DNA of 64,000 bases, taken from NCBI RefSeq assembly GCF_019049325.1, contig NZ_JAGMUO010000061.1:1-64000 (forward strand), written 5' to 3'. Under the pieces are notes generated by a model. The model was not told the DNA's origin. It made no database searches and worked only from the letters and a program-made list of their open reading frames with translations. Below are positions 28,762-36,956 of the stretch, one piece after another (positions within the stretch are counted from its first letter, which is position 1; every line of letters begins with the position of its first letter). Both the position numbers and the translations under genes were made by a program. This DNA is from Streptomyces sp. AC512_CC834 (lineage in GTDB: Bacteria > Actinomycetota > Actinomycetes > Streptomycetales > Streptomycetaceae).

Positions 28762-28831
28762 CACGTGAGGTGCGGCTCCAAGCCATACCCGGCGTTCGCA
28801 TTCGCCACACCGTCAAGGAAGAGGAAACTTC

Positions 28832-29548
28832 ATGTCCCTGTACGTGCTCGTTCACGGTGCTTGGCACGGCGGTGCCTGCTGGGACCGGACAGTCCCGCTG
28901 CTGGAGTCCGCCGGGCACCAGGTGCACGCCCCGTCCTTGACCGGTCTCGGGGACCGTGCGCACCTGCTCGGCCCCGAAGTGGGGCTCGACACACATGTCG
29001 AAGACGTCGTCGGGCTCATCCTCGCCGAAGACCTCACCGAGGTGATCCTGGTGGGGCACAGCTACGCGGGGATGATCGTGTCGGCGGTAACCGATCGTGT
29101 CCCCGAGCGAATCTCCCATGCGGTCTACGTCGAAGCGTTGGTGCCTGCGGACGGCGAGAGCGCGGCCGACGTGCTCCCGGTCTACCAGGTCGAGTTCATG
29201 ATCCAGCTCGCGGAGAGGTCCGGCGACGGCTGGCGTATCCCCCCGCTGCCCGAACTACCGCCTCCTGCGGGCTTGTTCGGGGTCACCGACCCGGACGACG
29301 TGGCATGGTTGCGCGGCACTCTGTCCGACCAGCCGATGCGAACCCTTCAGCAGCCGGTCCGCCTGGTGAACCCGGCGGCCGACAGGGTTCCTCGCACACA
29401 CATCCACTGTGCCGGAGGGGAGCGGCGTGCCGTTCCCCCGCTCCAGCCCAACGGAGAACCCGCGGTGGTGTGGGAGCTGGACACGGGCCACGACTGCATG
29501 ATCACCGACCCGGAGGGCCTTACCGCACTGATACTCAGGATTCCGTGA
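28832..29548 (+). CDS. alpha/beta hydrolase of the esterase/hydroxynitrile lyase group
   Basis: The protein has 238 residues. ATG 28832 follows GAGGAAA. It has VLVHGAWHGGACWD (oxyanion loop), nucleophile Ser77 in GHSYAG, and the C-terminal His in DTGHDCMI. The size and the lack of a large cap match the plant methyl-salicylate-esterase/hydroxynitrile-lyase-like family common in Streptomyces beside MmyB-type regulators. The natural substrate is unknown. Confidence 0.9.
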   Translation: MSLYVLVHGAWHGGACWDRTVPLLESAGHQVHAPSLTGLGDRAHLLGPEVGLDTHVEDVVGLILAEDLTEVILVGHSYAGMIVSAVTDRVPERISHAVYVEALVPADGESAADVLPVYQVEFMIQLAERSGDGWRIPPLPELPPPAGLFGVTDPDDVAWLRGTLSDQPMRTLQQPVRLVNPAADRVPRTHIHCAGGERRAVPPLQPNGEPAVVWELDTGHDCMITDPEGLTALILRIP

Positions 29549-29594
29549 CGGACGGGCGGTGACTGGGCGGACGCGCACCCGACGGGACCACTGG

Positions 29595-30056
29595 TCACCG
29601 TGACCGGATGGGAATCTCGGGGGTGCTCTTGATCGTCTTCATGGTGAACTGCGAGTGGGTGCGTGCCACCCCGGGCAGGTCGGTGAGGTGCGCCATGTAG
29701 AAGCGCTCGTAGGCATCGAGGTCGGGCACGGCGATCCACAGCAGGTAGTCGGGCTGGCCGAACATCCGCAGGCAGTTCGCAACTTCGTCGAGTTCGCCGA
29801 CCGCGGCCTCGAACGCCTCGATGGTGGCTCTGTCCTGCACGGCCATCTCGACGTGCAGCAGCACCTGGAACCCGCGGCCGACGGCGGCCGGCTCGACCGT
29901 CGCGCGGTAGCCGGTGATCACACCACTGTTCTCCAGTTGCCTCACCCGGCGCAGACACGGTGAGGGAGACAGGCCTACGAGATCGGCCAGCTCGGTGTTG
30001 GCGAGACGCCCGTTCTCCATCAAGTGCGCGAGAATTGCGCGATCGGTCTTGTCCAT
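29595..30056 (-). CDS. Lrp/AsnC-family regulator
   Basis: The product has 153 residues from ATG 30056. The winged-helix N-terminus is MDKTDRAILAHLMENGRLAN with LGLSPSPCLRRVRQLENSG as the recognition part. The RAM/AsnC ligand domain follows (FQVLLHVEMAVQDRATIEAF to LTDLPGVARTHSQFTMK). It probably senses an amino acid. The sequence over its start codon (30056-30070) is a partial palindrome that recurs almost perfectly at 30990-31004 in front of the PLP decarboxylase, so self-control and control of that gene are both plausible. Confidence 0.93.
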   Translation of the reverse strand: MDKTDRAILAHLMENGRLANTELADLVGLSPSPCLRRVRQLENSGVITGYRATVEPAAVGRGFQVLLHVEMAVQDRATIEAFEAAVGELDEVANCLRMFGQPDYLLWIAVPDLDAYERFYMAHLTDLPGVARTHSQFTMKTIKSTPEIPIRSR

Positions 30057-30070
30057 GGCACAGAATACCA
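30056..30070. promoter_or_regulatory. Lrp-type operator candidate at the lrp start
   Basis: TGGCACAGAATACCA, overlapping the lrp start codon; an imperfect copy of the perfect palindrome at 30990-31004, 13 of 15 bases the same. Confidence 0.5.
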
Positions 30071-30263
30071 ACGGGGGAATGGCGATTTTCCCGCTCGCGT
30101 CATTGATTCGGGAGTACGTCACGGAAAACGCAAAACCCCACGACGTGGCATGGCAACCGGCCGGACCTGGACCCGCCAGTGACCCCGGCTGCGAGGCGGT
30201 CTTCGCCCGACAGCAGGAGCGCAGGGTGATGGCCGCCTCGCGTGAACGCCCGCCCGCTGCTGG

Positions 30264-30737
30264 TCAGACCCGGTTCTCGGCCTGGAACATCCAGCTCTGG
30301 TGCTCCAGATCCGCCGTGAGTCCGATGAGGAGGTCCTCGGTGACGACATCCACCGGGCCGACCTCGATGATGCGCTTACGCAGCCTCTCGGTCACCGCGG
30401 AGAGTGCGTGCACCAAGGACGCGACGGCATCACTGTCCTTGGTCCAGCCTGACGGAAAGGAGGGCACGCCGCTGGTTGCCGCTATGGTCGCGGCCCGTCC
30501 GTTCGGGCTGACGCCCAAGGCGGCCGCGCGTTCGGCCACCGTGTCCGCGTGGTTCCGAGCGATGGTGGCGGCCTCGTCGAGCTGGACGTGAACCGAGCGG
30601 AAGCGCGGGCCGCACAGGTTCCAGTGGGCCTGCTGGGCCACCAGGGACAGGTCGAGAAGGTCGGCCAGAGTCGCCTGCAGCGCCGCACCCGCGGTCTCGC
30701 GGTCGCGCTCCGGCAGAGAGTTGTTGATGACTGGCAT
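30264..30737 (-). CDS. dps: Dps-family ferritin-like protein
   Basis: The protein has 157 residues. ATG 30737 follows AAGGACGG. Ferroxidase ligands appear in QQAHWNLCGPRFRSVHVQLDE and HADTVAERAAALG, and the four-helix bundle pattern continues to LEHQSWMFQAENRV. Dps dodecamers store iron with peroxide and shield DNA in stationary phase. It lies behind the Lrp gene with 200 bases between and probably has its own promoter. Streptomyces carry several Dps paralogues; which one this is cannot be told. Confidence 0.92.
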   Translation of the reverse strand: MPVINNSLPERDRETAGAALQATLADLLDLSLVAQQAHWNLCGPRFRSVHVQLDEAATIARNHADTVAERAAALGVSPNGRAATIAATSGVPSFPSGWTKDSDAVASLVHALSAVTERLRKRIIEVGPVDVVTEDLLIGLTADLEHQSWMFQAENRV

Positions 30738-30944
30738 GGGAGAGCCGTCCTTTCGTGGGTGGTGCCGGTGTCCTGTTCGTGGACATCGGCGAATGCCGTT
30801 CACAGAAACGTGCCGAGGCTCGTCTCGGTGGGGCGTCGTGAGCCCGAGGCCAGGAACGGCGGGAGCCCCCCCGTGGGTTCAGCTCGTCCGGTACGTGATT
30901 GCGGATCAGACATGCGAGAGACGCGGCGGCCCGGGGCTCCGGCC

Positions 30945-30990
30945 AAGAGGTCAGCGGATGCGCGAAAGTTGCTCGATCTGTCCTATCCAT
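30945..30990 (-). pseudogene. relic of a second Lrp start
   Basis: From ATG 30990 the minus strand reads MDRTDRATFAH, matching the first residues of the Lrp protein at 30056 (MDKTDRAILAH). It then loses similarity. Together with the conserved bases upstream of the ATG this looks like the 5' end of a second, otherwise deleted, lrp gene divergent from the decarboxylase. Confidence 0.55.
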
Positions 30991-31004
30991 GGCACAGAGT
31001 GCCA
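30990..31004. promoter_or_regulatory. Lrp-type operator candidate before the decarboxylase
   Basis: TGGCACAGAGTGCCA is a perfect inverted repeat (6-bp arms, 3-base spacer), the size expected for an Lrp/AsnC site. It sits about 100 bases before the decarboxylase start and repeats the site at 30056. Confidence 0.55.
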
Positions 31005-31106
31005 ATGCAACAGGCTTGACAGGGCACATTTACCATCCTGTGCGGCGGCTTCACGGCTACCTTGGCCAGAGACGGCCAGGACACCACGAAGCCCACGGAG
31101 ACGCTG

Positions 31107-32561
31107 ATGCCCGAAAAGCCGCTGCTCGGACTGACCCGGGACGAGCGCGAGGCCGCCGGCCGGCTGCTGAACGCCTTCTTCCACGACTACGAGGAGTCCG
31201 TCGCCCGGCGCCCGCTCGTTCCCGAGGTGGACCGGGAGGTTCTCTCCGGCCTGCTGGAAACGCCGTTCCCCGACCAGGGCATCGGCGTCGAAGGGGTCTT
31301 CCACGAGATCAAGGAGAAGATCCTCCCCAACTCGACCACCGTGGCCCACCCGAGGTTCCTCGCCTACGTGCAGGGCCCGCCCAACGGAATCGCCCCCTAC
31401 GCCGAGGCAATCGCCGCGACCATCAACCAGAACTGCAACTTCTGGCAGCTCTCGCCGGCCGCGAGCGTGGTGGAGCGCTCCGTCATCAGGTGGCTGGGCG
31501 GGCTCTTCGGGTACGGCGACGAGGCGGGCGGGATCCTCACCGGCGGCGGCTCGATCGCCACCCTCAACGCCCTCACCACCGCCCTGCACGTCCGGCGTCC
31601 GCACTTTCGCGAGCAGGGCCTGCAGACGACCGGACCCCGGCTGGTCGTGTACACCTCCGTGGAAGCGCACTGCTCCGTCGACAAGGCGGCGGCGATCCTG
31701 GGCATCGGCCTGGACAACGTCCGGCACATCCCCACCGACGACCAGTACCGCATGCGTGTCGACCTGCTGGAGGAGACCGTCCGCGCCGACCGGGCGGCCG
31801 GGCTGGAGCCGTTCTGCGTCGTCGCCACCCCGGGAACGGTCACCAGCGGCTCCATCGACCCGATCGACGCCGTCGCGGACGTGTGCGCACGCGAGGACCT
31901 GTGGCTGCACCTCGACGGGGCCTACGGTGCGCTGTTCGTCCTGTCCGAACGCAAGCGCGCGGCATTCGAGGCGTGCCACCGCGCGGACTCCATCGCCCTC
32001 GACCCGCACAAGCTGCTGTTCGCCCCCCTGGAGGCGGGCTGCCTGCTGGTCCGCGACCGCGCCCAACTGGCGCGGGCCTACGCGTTCTCCGCCTCGTACA
32101 TCGCCGCGGACGAAGACCCCCTGATGGTCGACTACATGGACTACGGCCCCCAGCTGTCCCGCAGCTTCAAGGCACTCAAGATATGGAGCGCCCTGCAGAC
32201 CTTCGGTGTGGACACCTTCCGGGCCGTGACCGACCACGTGCTCGACCTCGCCCAATACCTCGCCGACCTCGTCGAAGCCGCTCCGGACCTGGAACTCATG
32301 GCGTCCCCGTCACTGACCGCCGTCTGCCTGCGGATCAAGGGGGCCACCGAGGCCGACCACACGGCCGTACTCGCCGAGCTGATCGAGGACGGCACCGCCC
32401 TCCTCGGCCCCGCGAGGCTCGCCGGCCGCCACGGCATCCGGGCCTGCGTCACCAACTACCGCACCACCCGCGACGACATCGAACTGATCGTCACCCGCCT
32501 GTCCGACATCGCCCGCGCCGGTCACGGAAAGGACATCGGCACCCCGGAGATGGCCCGGTGA
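31107..32561 (+). CDS. PLP-dependent amino acid decarboxylase (group II)
   Basis: The protein has 484 residues. ATG 31107 has GGAG seven bases upstream. Conserved features are HPRFLAYVQGPPNGIAPYAE, the GILTGGGSIATLNAL cofactor loop, the HCSVDKAA stacking His, Asp in WLHLDGAYGA and the Schiff-base lysine K302 in ALDPHKLLFAP. It belongs to the aromatic amino acid/glutamate/diaminobutyrate decarboxylase superfamily; the specificity is not clear from motifs. A convergent dead aromatic amino acid hydroxylase lies next to it, and an Lrp-like site lies in front, so an aromatic amino acid substrate is a reasonable guess. Confidence 0.88.
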   Translation: MPEKPLLGLTRDEREAAGRLLNAFFHDYEESVARRPLVPEVDREVLSGLLETPFPDQGIGVEGVFHEIKEKILPNSTTVAHPRFLAYVQGPPNGIAPYAEAIAATINQNCNFWQLSPAASVVERSVIRWLGGLFGYGDEAGGILTGGGSIATLNALTTALHVRRPHFREQGLQTTGPRLVVYTSVEAHCSVDKAAAILGIGLDNVRHIPTDDQYRMRVDLLEETVRADRAAGLEPFCVVATPGTVTSGSIDPIDAVADVCAREDLWLHLDGAYGALFVLSERKRAAFEACHRADSIALDPHKLLFAPLEAGCLLVRDRAQLARAYAFSASYIAADEDPLMVDYMDYGPQLSRSFKALKIWSALQTFGVDTFRAVTDHVLDLAQYLADLVEAAPDLELMASPSLTAVCLRIKGATEADHTAVLAELIEDGTALLGPARLAGRHGIRACVTNYRTTRDDIELIVTRLSDIARAGHGKDIGTPEMAR

Positions 32562-32904
32562 ACGACACACGCCGGTCCACGTAAGCCACCCGGCAACCAC
32601 ACTGTCCGCCCCTGCCCCGGCCCACGGGCTGCGGAGGCATGGAGGAGGGTGCACCCCGCATGACCTCTGTGGCATGTCGACACGGAATGGCCTCCGACCG
32701 GGGCTACGCGATACGAGGATCAGGCCGACGCGGAGCGGCGTGCCGTCCGTGCCAGAGCACGCCGCGCGCGGGCGCCTGCTGGAGCCTGCTGCCGAGCCGG
32801 CCCGTGCCGAGCTCGCCTCCGCGCTCGGCAGCGCGCCGAGCGCGGAGGCCGAGGAGAAGGCCCGAGTTCTGTTGGAGCGCCTGGGCGGCACCCGCCCCGG
32901 GCCG
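32562..32904. other. gene-poor junction
   Basis: About 340 bases between the decarboxylase and the hydroxylase relic. A plus-strand frame (about 32744-32900) is Ala/Glu-rich and could be debris of a helical protein, but no family is recognised. Confidence 0.3.
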
Positions 32905-33556
32905 CCCCGTACGCCTTGGGTGTCCCGCCCTCGCCGAGGACTCCGTACTCCAGGGTGAACCAGTACACGTCGCTGATCATCTGGAGGACGTCCTTGCTCT
33001 CGACGCGCATCGCCGCATCGCCGATCAGCCAGTAGACGTCGGCGAAGGCCGGCGAGGCCAGGGGGATCCCGTGGCCGAAGACGTCATGGATGATGGCCGG
33101 TTCGGGGGTGAACATCGGTACGGCCGGGTGGCGGACGAACTGCACGGCGTGGAAGTAGCCGTCGGCCATCGACCCCAGGAACCTCTTGTTGGCGACCACA
33201 CCGCCCGCGAGGGTGAAGTCGAAGCCCGTCAACCTCCGCAAGTGCAGCCCGACCTCGGCATGCTGCGGGATGTGGTCCGCCGGAACGGGTGCCTGTTCAC
33301 GGGCGTCGAGGGCGGCACAGCAGGCATGCTCACGTTGGGCGTCCCAGAGCCGCCGGTGGACGGTCCGTCAGGTCCGCTGCTCGGCCTCGGTGTAGTTCAC
33401 TCGTGGTGAGGGGTCACCGACCCGGTGTCCGCGGGCCAGCGAGGCGATGGCCCGACGCCGCAGCAGGTAGCCGGGGTCACTGAGGCCAGGGTGCTTGGCG
33501 GCCGCGTCGAGGCGGCCGTCGGTCGCGATCGGCGTACGCACGTGAATCTCTCTCAC
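32905..33556 (-). pseudogene. aromatic amino acid hydroxylase (phenylalanine 4-monooxygenase type), nonsense and truncated
   Basis: From GTG 33556 the frame reads HPGLSDPGYLLRRRAIASLA and VNYTEAEQRT, the normal N-terminus of bacterial pterin-dependent hydroxylases. At 33370-33368 a TGA stands where the family has Trp (TEEEHxTW). The same frame then continues: HRRLWDAQREHACCAALDA, LRRLTGFDF, ADGYFHAVQFVRHP, TPEPAIIHDVFGHG with two iron-binding His, and YWFTLEYGVLGEGG with the iron-binding Glu. After KAYGA (about 32905) the C-terminal third is gone. One point mutation and a 3' deletion have killed the gene. Confidence 0.8.
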
Positions 33557-33873
33557 GAACCCGATTGTTTCGGTCGGCGCGCGGCCGGAGCGCCCGGACA
33601 CACCTGCCCTGGCGGTGCATCGTCCACGGCCCGCTCGGATCGCCCAACCGTCCCGTTCACCCGCCCCGGTCGAAGCATCCTGCCGCGGCCCGCTCACCGC
33701 CCGGCCCGCCGCGCCCACCACCTCCCGGCGTCGGCGGCCTACGCGGCCATCGACCTTAACACCTGACCACCCACCACAGCCCGAGCAGGGGGGATGACCC
33801 GTGGGCCGAGCCGCAGCGTCGGCCGTGTCGTGCGTTAGCGCCGATCACGCCCTCGCCCGGCCTGTGGTGCGCT

Positions 33874-34740
33874 TCAGGAGAACTCGTACCCGGCGAAGTC
33901 GGCGACGTGGACATACCCAATGCGCTGGTAGAGGGAGTTGCTGGTGGGGTTGTCCGGGTCCGTGAACAGGACGACGTCCGTCGCGCCCGCGGCCAGCGCG
34001 GCTCTGCTCGCCTCGACCGTCACGGCGCCCGCGTAGCCGCGGCCCCGGAGGCGGGCCGGGGTGTAGACGGGGTCGATCCGGACCATGCCGCCGACGACCG
34101 AGGTCGCGGCTGCCATCGAGACGGGTATGCCGTCCGGGGTCTCCCAGAAGGTGAAGTGCCGGTCGCCGAAGCGTGAGTCGTCCCAGGAGCCGGCGTCGAT
34201 CAGGTCGATGGAGGACTGCTCCCCGACGTCAACGCAGAACTCACGGCACCAGCGCACGACGCGTTCGCGGTCTGTCCCGTCCACGAGACGCCCCCGGCCC
34301 TCCGGGTGCGGCTGCGGCGGGGTGAGTGTGCCGAGACGGTAGAGACGCGTCCGCCAGAAGAGTGCCGGCGCCGCGCCCGTGTGCCGCTGCCAGGAGTCGG
34401 CGAATGCGGTGGCGGTGTCGTGGTCCGCGATGACGTTGGCGGGCGAGTGGCCGAGGGCCGTCAGATGGGCGGCGAGGGCGTCGGTCTGCTCGACGGAAAG
34501 GGGAGTGAGGCCCAGCCGGCCGCGCGAAGTGAGATAGAAGACCGCGCGGACCTCGCCTCCGGCCTCCAGTCGCCCGAAGACGGCGGTGACCGGGCCGTAT
34601 GCGTCCGGCCTGCGTATCCGCAGCTTTTCGATGTCCGTCAGCGGCGTGTTGTGCAGGGCGGGGCGCGAGCGCAGGAAGCCCCCGGCTCGGGCGAGGAAGT
34701 CGTCAACGTCTTGGGTGAGGTGCCAGTCATCCGGGAGCAT
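33874..34740 (-). CDS. GNAT-family N-acetyltransferase
   Basis: The chain is 288 residues long from ATG 34740. The C-terminal half is a GNAT domain: ISMAAATS-like strand, MVRIDPVYTPARLRGRGYAG (the acetyl-CoA pyrophosphate loop R-x-x-G-x-G) and NSLYQRIGYVHVADFAGYEF. The N-terminal 140 residues form the extra domain seen in two-domain acetyltransferases. The acceptor is unknown. No operon partner is evident. Confidence 0.88.
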   Translation of the reverse strand: MLPDDWHLTQDVDDFLARAGGFLRSRPALHNTPLTDIEKLRIRRPDAYGPVTAVFGRLEAGGEVRAVFYLTSRGRLGLTPLSVEQTDALAAHLTALGHSPANVIADHDTATAFADSWQRHTGAAPALFWRTRLYRLGTLTPPQPHPEGRGRLVDGTDRERVVRWCREFCVDVGEQSSIDLIDAGSWDDSRFGDRHFTFWETPDGIPVSMAAATSVVGGMVRIDPVYTPARLRGRGYAGAVTVEASRAALAAGATDVVLFTDPDNPTSNSLYQRIGYVHVADFAGYEFS

Positions 34741-35013
34741 GCTTCATGATCCCGGATCTCGGCGTCGATTCCACGACCTGCCGCGCTCATCAGCACGCGG
34801 CTGGTGCCTCCACCTGTGCCCCCAGGATCCCGGGTCGGCGCAGAAGCCCGGTACGTCATCGTTCCGATGAGGCCCTGGGACGCTCGCGAGGCGGGGACTC
34901 ACAAGCAAGATCCACCTTGCTGAGGAAGGCAGGTGCAGCCCGCTCGGCTTTGTCATCACGCCCGGCCGGTGAGGGGACGCCCTGACGTCCCAGGATGAGC
35001 TGTCGAACTGGGT

Positions 35014-35463
35014 CTACCAGGGTGGGCGGGTGTCGCGGCGTGCTTCTGGCGTCTGCTCGGGCAGAGCCGTGTTCTGGTCGGTGCGCAGCAGCATGCCCGG
35101 GTCGGGTTCGAAGTCCTCATTCGACGGTGCCGGCTGGTGGAAACGCTCGGTGCGCGCAATGGTGACTTCCACCAGTCGGCCCTCCTGGAACATCCACAGC
35201 CCGAAGCAGTCGTCGTCCTGGTCGCGAAGTAGAACCTGGACTGTATGCGGATGCGGCCACGGCAGCGATTCCAGGTGCCTGAGCAGGCCCTTGCGGGCGC
35301 GCATCCTCTCCAACTCCAGGGCCCACCCGAACTCATAGCCCCAGTGCCCCGCTATCGGGACGAAGCGACCTCGCCACGTACGGTCAGGGTCGTCCCGGGT
35401 CAGTGGCTCCATCACCTCGTCCGACCAGCGAGCGAGCACGATGACCTCGGCGTCTCTACTCAT
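35014..35463 (-). CDS. conserved hypothetical protein
   Basis: A protein of 149 residues from ATG 35463 (an upstream start at 35499 is possible). It has acidic and aromatic segments (WRGRFVPIAGHWGYEFGWAL, FGLWMFQEGRLVEVTIAR), no signal peptide and no membrane helix. The codon use and compositional pattern are gene-like. No family is recognised, and no neighbour suggests a role. Confidence 0.6.
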   Translation of the reverse strand: MSRDAEVIVLARWSDEVMEPLTRDDPDRTWRGRFVPIAGHWGYEFGWALELERMRARKGLLRHLESLPWPHPHTVQVLLRDQDDDCFGLWMFQEGRLVEVTIARTERFHQPAPSNEDFEPDPGMLLRTDQNTALPEQTPEARRDTRPPW

Positions 35464-35530
35464 GCCGGAGTATCGCCGCATCCGCCTGAGCCACTGCAAC
35501 CCAATTCCTCAACCGGCGTAGCAGGGCCTG

Positions 35531-35960
35531 TCAGATCGTGGTCGGCGGCGCGTTTTTCAGGAGGATCTCTGCTGCCGTCCGCGCGTACCGGCCGTAGTTC
35601 GACTCGCCCAGCACCATGGCGCGGCTGGCGGCGCCGTCCGCGAGGGTCACGAGTTGCTCGGCGCGGACGGCGGGCTCGCGGCAGCCCGGTTCCGCTACCA
35701 GGTCGGTCACCAGCCGCACCATCAGCAGTTTCTGTTCGTGGGCGTAGGAGTGGACCGCGTTCCGGGGGTCGGGGAACTCGGCGGCGGCGTCGATGAACGG
35801 GCATCCGCGCACGGGATCCGTGCCGGTCGGGGGCGGGTTTCACCGCCGACCTTGCGGGAGCGCCGCGATCTGCTCCATGCCGGTCGCGTTGATCCCCTGG
35901 GCCGCGAACAGTTCGGCCGCGGCGGCCAGGATGTGCTCCCGCCCTCCGCGCCCCGGCCCA
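35531..35960 (-). pseudogene. TetR-family regulator with internal deletion
   Basis: One frame (about 35950-35845) reads GREHILAAAAELFAAQG and NATGMEQIAAL, the start of a TetR helix-turn-helix, then stops. The next frame resumes at RGCPFIDAAAEFPDPRNAVH and runs to 35531 with RLVTDLVAEPGC and QLVTLADGAASRAMVLG, the TetR ligand-domain end. About 55-60 residues between helix-turn-helix and ligand domain are missing and the frame is shifted, so the repressor is dead. Confidence 0.65.
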
Positions 35961-36184
35961 GGCGACGACCAGCCCCTCCGGTCACGGACCTATCGCCGAG
36001 ATCGCCTGGGTGGTGGGGACCCCGTGGCAGAAAAGAGGCATCGCCGGCGAAGCGGCCCGAGGACTCGGCGACTGGCTCAGCCCCTGGCCCCGCCGCAGCC
36101 GGGACCCGCGAGCCCCTGAGCTCCCGAGCCCCTGAGCCCCTGAGCCCCGTCTCCTGCGCGTCCGCCGCTCCGGCCTCCACCCGA

Positions 36185-36204
36185 CTGCTACCACCCTGCT
36201 ACCA
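36185..36204 (+). repeat. direct repeat before the toxin-antitoxin pair
   Basis: CTGCTACCA occurs twice with starts 11 bases apart, ending eight bases before the antitoxin ATG. One helical turn of spacing suits co-operative binding by a ribbon-helix-helix dimer, so this may be the autoregulatory operator. Confidence 0.5.
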
Positions 36205-36211
36205 TAGCTGC

Positions 36212-36469
36212 ATGGGTTCCGCGAAGAAGCAGACGCAGGTCCGGTTGGACGAGAACGCCCTGGAGGCCGGGAAGGCAGCCGCGCGCGCCCGCGGGCTGGA
36301 CTTCAACAAGTACGTCGAGCGGCTCATCGTCGAGGACACCACCGGCGCCCGGGCCGCCGGCATGGCAGCGGCCCAGCGGCTCATCGACGAGCACGGCTCG
36401 TTCCTCGACGACCTGGAGCAGCAGCTCGACGCCCCGTACGCCGCCTCTCAGCCGGGCGTCGCCGCGTGA
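36212..36469 (+). CDS. ribbon-helix-helix antitoxin
   Basis: The product has 85 residues. The N-terminal strand-helix-helix (KKQTQVRLDENALEAGKAAA, then GLDFNKYVERLI) is the MetJ/Arc-like DNA-binding unit. The C-terminal acidic tail (IDEHGSFLDDLEQQLD) would neutralise the toxin. Its stop overlaps the toxin GTG (GTGA), the standard antitoxin-first layout, so the pair should be translationally coupled and self-repressed. Confidence 0.8.
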   Translation: MGSAKKQTQVRLDENALEAGKAAARARGLDFNKYVERLIVEDTTGARAAGMAAAQRLIDEHGSFLDDLEQQLDAPYAASQPGVAA

Positions 36470-36837
36470 TCCTGCACGTCGACGAATCCTGGATCCTCGA
36501 AGTAGCAGAACGGGCCGGCCACCGCGACCCGGCCGCCGACGACTACGGCGTGCCCATCGCCGCCGTTGCCCGCCACCGCGGCGAACTGCTCGACACCCCC
36601 GTCTACGACGGCGCCAACGCCCGCGCCGCCGCCCTCGTCCACACCCTGGGCCGCTGCCGCTGGCTGGAACGCTCCAACCTCACCGTCGCCTGCGCCGCCG
36701 CCGTCATGTACCTCGAAGCGAGCAACATCCCGGTCAGCCCCACCCGCGAGCAGCTCACCGCGCTCGCCCACGAACTCAACAACCCGCGCTGCACCGCCAC
36801 ACGCATCGCCTCCTTCCTGCGCACCTGGAAGCCCTGA
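36466..36837 (+). CDS. Doc/Fic-like toxin with altered active-site loop
   Basis: The protein has 123 residues from GTG 36466. Its length and plan match the short Fic/Doc toxins of actinomycetes: ILHVDESWILEVAE at the start, DYGVPIAAVARHRGELL, the PVYDGANARAAALVHTL flap region, then the helix that should carry the Fic loop. The canonical HPFxxGN(K/R) is here CRWLERSN, keeping only the Asn. Doc toxins phosphorylate EF-Tu and Fic enzymes AMPylate; with this loop the activity is uncertain. Pairing with an overlapping ribbon-helix-helix gene supports a type II toxin-antitoxin system. Confidence 0.7.
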   Translation: MILHVDESWILEVAERAGHRDPAADDYGVPIAAVARHRGELLDTPVYDGANARAAALVHTLGRCRWLERSNLTVACAAAVMYLEASNIPVSPTREQLTALAHELNNPRCTATRIASFLRTWKP

Positions 36838-36956
36838 CCCCCACGCCGCCGACGGCACGGAACAGGCGGGGTGCGGCGGTGTTGGAGGACAGCACCGCGA
36901 AAGTCGGGTGGTCGGACGGGTGGTCGTCGGCGCGGCGTTGGGACGGACTGACAGCG

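Noticed and set aside
32674..32958. 94-codon Ala/Glu-rich plus-strand frame antisense to the hydroxylase end
   Set aside because: Partly overlaps the clear minus-strand hydroxylase sequence and shows no family pattern.
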